Positions 5,538-9,883 of a DNA stretch of 9,883 nucleotides are shown here, one piece after another. A program made the position numbers and the translations under genes. The notes beneath the pieces are model-generated. The model did not search any database and had not been told where the DNA came from. It worked only from the letters and a program-made list of their open reading frames with translations. The stretch's first letter is position 1. Each line of letters starts with the position of its first letter. Source of the DNA: Deltaproteobacteria bacterium. Lineage in GTDB: Bacteria > Desulfobacterota > Desulfobacteria > Desulfobacterales > ETH-SRB1. The DNA is taken from the NCBI GenBank assembly GCA_019309665.1, contig JAFDFV010000036.1, positions 1-9,883 of the forward strand, given 5' to 3'.

Positions 5538-6119
5538 TTATCCTTGTTTGTTTAAATTTGCGTTGTTTTCGTATATAAACTCAACAAACCTGCAATCCAC
5601 ATATGTAGCCTGCTTCACGGCATTATAATCAATATAGTTATGGGTTTTGATTTTTATCCGTTTTTCCTTATCATCAACATTGAGTTCACCAAACGGCAAA
5701 ACAAGGCTTGTGCCTCTTTTTTCAGTTATTTCAGTATAGCTGTCATTGCAACTCGCACCTTTTGTTCCGAACAATACCTGTTTTGCAACTATAACCTCTA
5801 TGCCTTTGCCATCTTTATCGTCGATTCTCAACCTGCCTTTAAAGCCATTGCCGGTTCTATAAATAAGCATTTCCCTGTCTTTATTGAAAACACGCATCCT
5901 CTGTAAATATTTATTTTTAAATGGCTTATTGTCGTAAAATTGAAAACCTTTACCATCCCATGTTCCAATAAGAACCTTATAATCAAGCCAGACAACCGCA
6001 AACGACTTCTCTTTTATATTTGCTATCAGGACATTCTCCGGGCTTTCATCAGCTTTGCTTTCAAAAGGGCGGGTAACGGTAGAATCTATTTCAATTAATT
6101 TGAGTCCGTTTTTTTTCAT
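5538..6119 (-). CDS. csx19: Csx19, type III-D accessory subunit (TIGR03984-type)
   Basis: A 193-residue protein with the conserved marks of the TIGR03984/Csx19 family: LFGTK (116-120), ITEKRGTSLVLP (131-142) and the C-terminal block NYIDYNAVKQATYVDCRFVE (161-180). The N-terminal half is beta-rich (AVVWLDYKVLIGTWDGKGFQ, 41-60). Csx19 is diagnostic of type III-D and is a component of the effector complex in the variant with fused Cas7-Cas5-Cas11; its biochemical role is not something the sequence reveals, and no catalytic motif is apparent. AGGAGGG lies just before ATG 6119 and overlaps the end of cas7-2x. The start is in the same reading frame as the preceding two genes, separated by TAG and one codon. 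The stop lies five bases before the next gene. Confidence 0.85.
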   Translation of the reverse strand: MKKNGLKLIEIDSTVTRPFESKADESPENVLIANIKEKSFAVVWLDYKVLIGTWDGKGFQFYDNKPFKNKYLQRMRVFNKDREMLIYRTGNGFKGRLRIDDKDGKGIEVIVAKQVLFGTKGASCNDSYTEITEKRGTSLVLPFGELNVDDKEKRIKIKTHNYIDYNAVKQATYVDCRFVEFIYENNANLNKQG

Positions 6120-6122
6120 GAT

Positions 6123-7508
6123 CTATCCCTCCTGATTTAACGCTGTTACGTATGATTCAAGCATTTTTTTGCTTTTTTCTGCGATATTGCCAAAGTCTTT
6201 ATCAATTTCAATCAAGCTGTTATTATAATCAACAGTCGCGGTTACACCTTCAAACACGCCTCTTCCTATGTTTTTTTCGCCGCCAACAGCAAGATCTCCT
6301 GTCCACAAGTCTTTTAGCACAAGAAGAAGTAGCCCTGCCCATGAATCTTTGCAGTCTTCAACTGTGATCTCTATTTTTAATGCCTTGTCGTTGAAATCTA
6401 CAAAAAGAGGCATTGAATCAAAAAGTGCGGCACCAATGGTTCCTCCGGTAAACCTGTCTATTTTTATCCTGGTCTGCTGCTCTGCAATATATTTTGGCAG
6501 TACAACTTCCTTTACCAGGACATGGCCTTTTATGGCATTTTTTGAACGAGTTTTATCATCCACATGACCAAAAAGTTCTTTTATGATTTTTTCGGATTTA
6601 CCGTCGGATTTACCGAGAGTATTTACAATCCTGTTTGCCCTTGCTCTGATTGCCCCTTTGATAGTAGAACCTGTTAAAACCCAGTCATCAAGGGATTTAA
6701 TATGAGTTGAGTCTGGCATTTCCGGTATGTTTGAGTATGATCTTATGATAACCGAATTTTTAAGTTTCAGGCAGGCATCTATGATAAGCCGATTGCTCAC
6801 TATTTCAAAAGGTTCGCCAAGTTTTTTTATTATTTGATCTTTTGGGATAATCCGGTCGTTTAAATCTTTATTCACAAGCCAGTCATAAACATCTTTTTTT
6901 TGCGAAAAATCAAAGATTCGGATAGCTGTTTTATCATTTTCAACAAGTTGAATTTCACCAAAACCGTTGTTGGTTTTTGCGCCGATTTTAATATTGTTTT
7001 TTGTAAGTTCAGCGTAAATAGTTGAAACCATTTTTTTTACAAACAGCTCATCTGAATCAGTATCAGTAAAGGTAAATTCCATATTGAGATCAAAAACAGC
7101 TCCTCTTTCGACAATTTCATAATCATATTTTCCCATATCTTCAACAATGCCGGTTTTGTCATCAATCTTAATGCCGTCCCGTATTACAATTTTCGGCGAT
7201 TTATTACTGCACAAAAGGTCGGAACAGCAAAAGCAGCTTTGTCTGCCGTCTTTGTCTTTTATATAACCCCAGAAATTGTCCATAAAACTTTTGGAGTTTT
7301 TCTTGTCGGAATCTTTCAATTCCAGGGAGCGCTTCAAAACCCCGATAAATGAAGTGGCCGGGATATATGGTTGATCGTTTTCATCAAGCAAAACATCCAT
7401 ATCGCTTCTTTCATCCGAGCCACTTCCTATATGCAGCGGTGAAAGCGCCTTTATACTGCCTTGCAATATTATTTTTCCTTTTATGTTTTTTTTTCTATTT
7501 TCCGGCAT
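6123..7508 (-). CDS. Double Csm3-like Cas7 (Cas7-2x) of the III-D effector
   Basis: Two RAMP/Cas7 folds in one 461-residue chain. Unit 1 (about 12-195) has LSPLHIGSGSDERSDMDVLL (22-41) followed by DENDQPYIPATS; D36 matches the Asp that cleaves target RNA in Csm3. A Cys cluster CFCC-5-C (92-100) looks like a zinc site, and the glycine loop is IGAKTNNGFGEIQL (175-188). Unit 2 (about 238-430) has a second signature around PDSTHIKSLDDWVLTGSTIK (265-284), with D266 at the equivalent spacing, then TRIKIDRFTGGTIGAALFD (346-364) and the loop VGGEKNIGRGVFEG (408-421). Each unit should bind six guide bases along the backbone filament and cut target RNA, as the central Cas7 domains of Cas7-11 and the III-D complex do. 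GAGGT before ATG 7508 is a modest ribosome binding site. The gene shares its reading frame with its upstream neighbour. Confidence 0.87.
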   Translation of the reverse strand: MPENRKKNIKGKIILQGSIKALSPLHIGSGSDERSDMDVLLDENDQPYIPATSFIGVLKRSLELKDSDKKNSKSFMDNFWGYIKDKDGRQSCFCCSDLLCSNKSPKIVIRDGIKIDDKTGIVEDMGKYDYEIVERGAVFDLNMEFTFTDTDSDELFVKKMVSTIYAELTKNNIKIGAKTNNGFGEIQLVENDKTAIRIFDFSQKKDVYDWLVNKDLNDRIIPKDQIIKKLGEPFEIVSNRLIIDACLKLKNSVIIRSYSNIPEMPDSTHIKSLDDWVLTGSTIKGAIRARANRIVNTLGKSDGKSEKIIKELFGHVDDKTRSKNAIKGHVLVKEVVLPKYIAEQQTRIKIDRFTGGTIGAALFDSMPLFVDFNDKALKIEITVEDCKDSWAGLLLLVLKDLWTGDLAVGGEKNIGRGVFEGVTATVDYNNSLIEIDKDFGNIAEKSKKMLESYVTALNQEG

Positions 7509-7520
7509 GTTTGACCTCGT

Positions 7521-9041
7521 TTAATTTTTTTTACGTTTTCTCATCATGGAAAAGAAGGTGGTAAAATATAATTTGTAAAGGCTTTTTTCAAAGTCACTAT
7601 CTATTGCGGGATCATAATCAATCTCTTTGCACAAATCTTTTACTTGTTTGCTTCCTGAAAAACTCATTATGCTTTCTACTAAATCTTTTTTATCTTTTAT
7701 AAAATTAAACAAGGTGTTATCGTTGTTATGACAATTTTCAAGATTGTTTTGGGCTGTTTTTTTAAGCTGTTCTATTGAATCTGCAAAATCGTCTTTCCCT
7801 TTACTTTTGGCCATTGCCTGAAGTTTTCCCGCCAGAGAGTTTGGAATCAGTTTTGCCGTTTCAAAGCGTGCCTGCTCCTCAAAGGCTGTTAACTGCACCT
7901 GGCCTGTAATATAATTCTTTATTATTTTAACAAGGATTTGTTTTGTCTGTTCTGGAATAGGGTGTTTCGGCTTTGGAAATTTAACATCTTTATCCTGTGG
8001 TTCATCTTGTATAAGCTCATCTTCAGTTTGCAGGCCGAGTTTACACATTCCATTACCTTCATGAGTACGTTCGCCTATCCCATTTTCCAAAAGTTTATTC
8101 AGAGCGTTATTGTCAACCTCTGATACATCAAGCAAAAATACCGAGCCCGCCAGAAAACATGTTTCAGATGGTTTTTTCAGGCCCCATATTCCTGTAAAGG
8201 TTTCCACATCTCCCTTTTTTACAAAGGCCTTTGTAATTTTTATACCTTTAACCATGTTGCTTAAATATTTTTTAAACACTTTTTTGTCAGCGGTGGAATA
8301 TCCAAACTCATTATAGATAATAGTATCCGACATCAATGTCAGAGAAACTGCGCCATCATCATCGGCAATATCTGCTTGTTCCACAGGCACCGGCATGTCT
8401 GATAATATTTTGAATTCTATTTCTCCATACTGAGTATTTTTTGAACGGCCGGCATGGGCTGTCCAGCTTTTCTCGCAAATAGAGCTAAAGCATTCCAGAT
8501 CATCTTTGTTGCCCTGTATTTCTCCTTCAAATATCTGGCCAGGCATGATCGATTCATAATTAAAAATTTTCCCCTGTTCAGGAATTCCTTTTATTCTATC
8601 CCTTGCATGGTGAAAGTTTAAAGATGTTTTGACGTCTTTTGTAGATAAAACATCTTCATCAAACACACAAAACGTATTAATAGCTTGCGTCTGAATGTCT
8701 GAGGCATCAAAGTATAAAAGATCAACGATGTTTTCTGCATATTTTGTTTTTTGAATTGAAACGGGAACGGGGAAATTTACGAATTCATCACCGTCATCAT
8801 TTTTTGTATAGATGTATGCGTTGGTAATTTTTAGATTGCCTGCAAGAAACCAGTTGTAAAAATCTTTATTTTCATGAGCATTATTGATTATATTCTTTTT
8901 GTTCATAAAACGGCCCGCAAGTATGCCCAGTACAGTTCCGCCAGGGATATATTTTTCCGTTGCTACCATATTCATATCACCATGTCTTGCAGAAATAACT
9001 AAAGGCGCTTTGGTTGTAATATGATATCTCAGTTTGTACAT
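7521..9041 (-). CDS. csx10: Csx10 (Cas5 group RAMP) with C-terminal Cas11-like helical domain
   Basis: Residues 1-340 are a Csx10-type RAMP. The N-terminal strand and loop PLVISARHGDMNMVATEKYI (13-32) then PGGTVLG is the family's GD-x-N-x-x-T-x-x-YIPG signature, with an internal glycine loop AHAGRSKNTQYGEIEF (195-210) and a second GIGERTHEGNGMCKL (321-335). As the Cas5 group member it should hold the 5' handle of the guide next to Cas10. After an acidic, Pro/Lys-rich linker (about 340-362) comes a wholly helical, beta-free region (363-506; ILVKIIKNYITGQVQLTAFE at 369-388, IEQLKKTAQNNLENC at 423-437). I read this as Cas11, the small subunit, because no separate cas11 gene is present and the III-D variant known from Synechocystis carries Cas11 in this position. 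The Cas11 call is inference. GGAGGGG precedes ATG 9041, inside the end of cas7. An A8 run lies directly before the stop. Confidence 0.82.
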   Translation of the reverse strand: MYKLRYHITTKAPLVISARHGDMNMVATEKYIPGGTVLGILAGRFMNKKNIINNAHENKDFYNWFLAGNLKITNAYIYTKNDDGDEFVNFPVPVSIQKTKYAENIVDLLYFDASDIQTQAINTFCVFDEDVLSTKDVKTSLNFHHARDRIKGIPEQGKIFNYESIMPGQIFEGEIQGNKDDLECFSSICEKSWTAHAGRSKNTQYGEIEFKILSDMPVPVEQADIADDDGAVSLTLMSDTIIYNEFGYSTADKKVFKKYLSNMVKGIKITKAFVKKGDVETFTGIWGLKKPSETCFLAGSVFLLDVSEVDNNALNKLLENGIGERTHEGNGMCKLGLQTEDELIQDEPQDKDVKFPKPKHPIPEQTKQILVKIIKNYITGQVQLTAFEEQARFETAKLIPNSLAGKLQAMAKSKGKDDFADSIEQLKKTAQNNLENCHNNDNTLFNFIKDKKDLVESIMSFSGSKQVKDLCKEIDYDPAIDSDFEKSLYKLYFTTFFSMMRKRKKN

Positions 9042-9691
9042 AACCCCTCCAATTTATCTGTTATTGGAATTTCCGACCCTGTTTTTTTGTCATACAAAGA
9101 ACACTTGATTTCTCCAAACCCTTTGTTTCTCATTGTTCCCATGTGTCTGAAATTTAAACATGCAAGAATAAGCGTATTGATAATATCATCATCTTTGTTT
9201 GCTGTCTTTATATCTCCGAAAAAGCATATTCCCTTGTTGATAACCCTTGCTGTCCGAAGGGAATGCTCTTTTGCGACTCCTTTATCCCCGATAGCTGTTT
9301 GTCTTCTTATATGGGTAAATGTTTTAAGGATTTTCTCTTTTGAAAGAACAGCTTTGTAATCATCGGATTTCAGAAAATAATTGAGCCATTCTTTGTTTTT
9401 TGCATAATCCTTAATATATAGATTGGAAATATATACCGGTGCTGACGTTTTTGTGCCTGCATCACCAAAAGTTTTTTTAATACAAAGAGGACAATTGATT
9501 TCGGATTTTTCAAACATCTCTTTTACTTCACGTGCCGAGTCGAGCAGACATCCCTTAATACGTTTTGCAGGAATATATGGCAGCCCCATTTCATCAAACA
9601 CGATGTCGGTGTCGATTATTGCGCCGAACCCTTCTCCTGAGGCTGTAAGTGCAGGAGAAACAAGTTTTATTTTTAAAGTATATTCTTCCAT
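9029..9691 (-). CDS. Single-domain Csm3-like Cas7 of the III-D effector
   Basis: A 220-residue Cas7. The N-terminus YTLKIKLVSPALTASGEGFG (4-23) leads into IIDTDIVFDEMGLPYIPAKR (25-44) and IKG. D27 falls where Csm3 has its RNA-cleaving Asp (compare the D-N-P-V-x-x-D pattern). CPLC (67-70) followed by FGDAG (75-79) is the zinc-knuckle/FG element seen in III-D and III-E Cas7 units. Then H-x-R-RQTAIGDKG and SLRTARVINKGICFFGDI form the thumb and palm strands, and HMGTMRNKGFGEIK near residue 190-205 is the glycine loop. In the Synechocystis-type III-D complex and in Cas7-11 this first Cas7 is fused to the Cas11-bearing part; here it is a separate gene that overlaps csx10 by 13 nt in a different frame. 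AGGAGG precedes ATG 9691, and the start overlaps the upstream stop as TAATG. Confidence 0.87.
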   Translation of the reverse strand: MEEYTLKIKLVSPALTASGEGFGAIIDTDIVFDEMGLPYIPAKRIKGCLLDSAREVKEMFEKSEINCPLCIKKTFGDAGTKTSAPVYISNLYIKDYAKNKEWLNYFLKSDDYKAVLSKEKILKTFTHIRRQTAIGDKGVAKEHSLRTARVINKGICFFGDIKTANKDDDIINTLILACLNFRHMGTMRNKGFGEIKCSLYDKKTGSEIPITDKLEGLCTN

Positions 9692-9883
9692 TATACGCCT
9701 CCTGAATCTTGCAGTTCAAAATCAGGGTAAAATTCCATAAGCTCTATCATGTCAAAATAGACTGTTTCATTGCTATCAAAAATCGACTCTGCAAATTTTG
9801 ATCGTCCCTCTATTTTAGGAAGAGCCCAATCTCTGTATTCCAGTTTTTTCACAAAGATTGTTCTTTCATCCTCAGACCAAGTC
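9691..9883 (-). CDS. C-terminal end of a probable cas10 (partial at the window edge)
   Basis: The minus strand is open from the right edge to a TAA at 9693-9691, giving 63 residues that include TWSEDERTIFVKKLEYRDWA and LPKIEGRSKFAESIF and end in FELQDSGGV. The stop overlaps the cas7 start as TAATG, so it is the previous gene of the same operon. In type III-D loci the large subunit Cas10 commonly precedes this Cas7, and that is my reason for the name; the visible tail carries neither the GGDD cyclase motif nor an HD motif and is not diagnostic alone. Another RAMP or an ancillary protein remains possible. Confidence 0.5.
   Translation of the reverse strand, partial: TWSEDERTIFVKKLEYRDWALPKIEGRSKFAESIFDSNETVYFDMIELMEFYPDFELQDSGGV

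Noticed and set aside
9021..9359. Plus-strand open frame of 112 codons opposite the single Cas7.
   Set aside because: It is antisense to a gene with clear Cas7 motifs and shows no recognisable motif of its own.

Overview
This window is an accessory defence island from a bacterium, most likely a Gram-negative such as a Desulfobacterota (deltaproteobacterial) or related lineage. That guess rests only on family resemblance of the proteins and the mosaic base composition; no rRNA or housekeeping gene is present to confirm it. Almost everything is on the minus strand, so the natural reading direction is from position 9883 down to 569.

Positions 9883-3133 hold the 3' part of a type III-D CRISPR-Cas effector operon. 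In transcription order it contains the last 63 codons of a probable cas10, a single-domain Csm3-like Cas7 (220 aa), a Csx10/Cas5 protein with a C-terminal helical Cas11-like extension (506 aa), a double Cas7 (461 aa), Csx19 (193 aa), and a very large Cas7 of the TIGR03986 type with an N-terminal OB-like segment and a long insertion (799 aa). The genes abut or overlap (1-nt and 13-nt overlaps; gaps of 12, 3 and 5 nt) and are clearly one operon. The set of subunits matches the III-D variant in which Cas7, Cas5 and Cas11 are fused, but here Cas7 is still a separate gene. The gene order also mirrors the domain order of the single-protein effector Cas7-11 (type III-E). Three consecutive genes (csx10-cas11, cas7-2x, csx19) share one reading frame and are separated only by single stop codons. 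No CRISPR array, cas1/cas2 or cas6 is visible; they would have to lie outside.

Positions 3132-2839 are a scar-like spacer downstream of the cas operon. It holds what looks like the first 11 codons of a lost AAA-ATPase-like/PD-(D/E)XK family gene and a short unexplained open frame.

Positions 2838-1973 hold a complete TacA/TacT-type toxin-antitoxin pair (DUF1778 ribbon-helix-helix antitoxin, GNAT acetyltransferase toxin) with a good promoter whose -10 box lies inside a perfect 15-bp inverted repeat, the likely autoregulatory operator.

Positions 1887-1462 hold an intact MNT-type nucleotidyltransferase (antitoxin-like), followed by what may be only the first eight codons of its HEPN partner. 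Positions 1348-569 encode a TIR-domain protein with a plausible NADase glutamate and an unrecognised C-terminal domain, in very AT-rich DNA. Positions 1-620 (plus strand) carry the decayed remains of a second toxin-antitoxin pair: a frameshifted antitoxin and a C-terminally truncated DUF3368/PIN-like toxin whose end runs into the 3' end of the TIR gene.

Together the window looks like a CRISPR effector operon flanked by a graveyard and garden of toxin-antitoxin and abortive-infection modules, some alive and some cut down to their first few codons.
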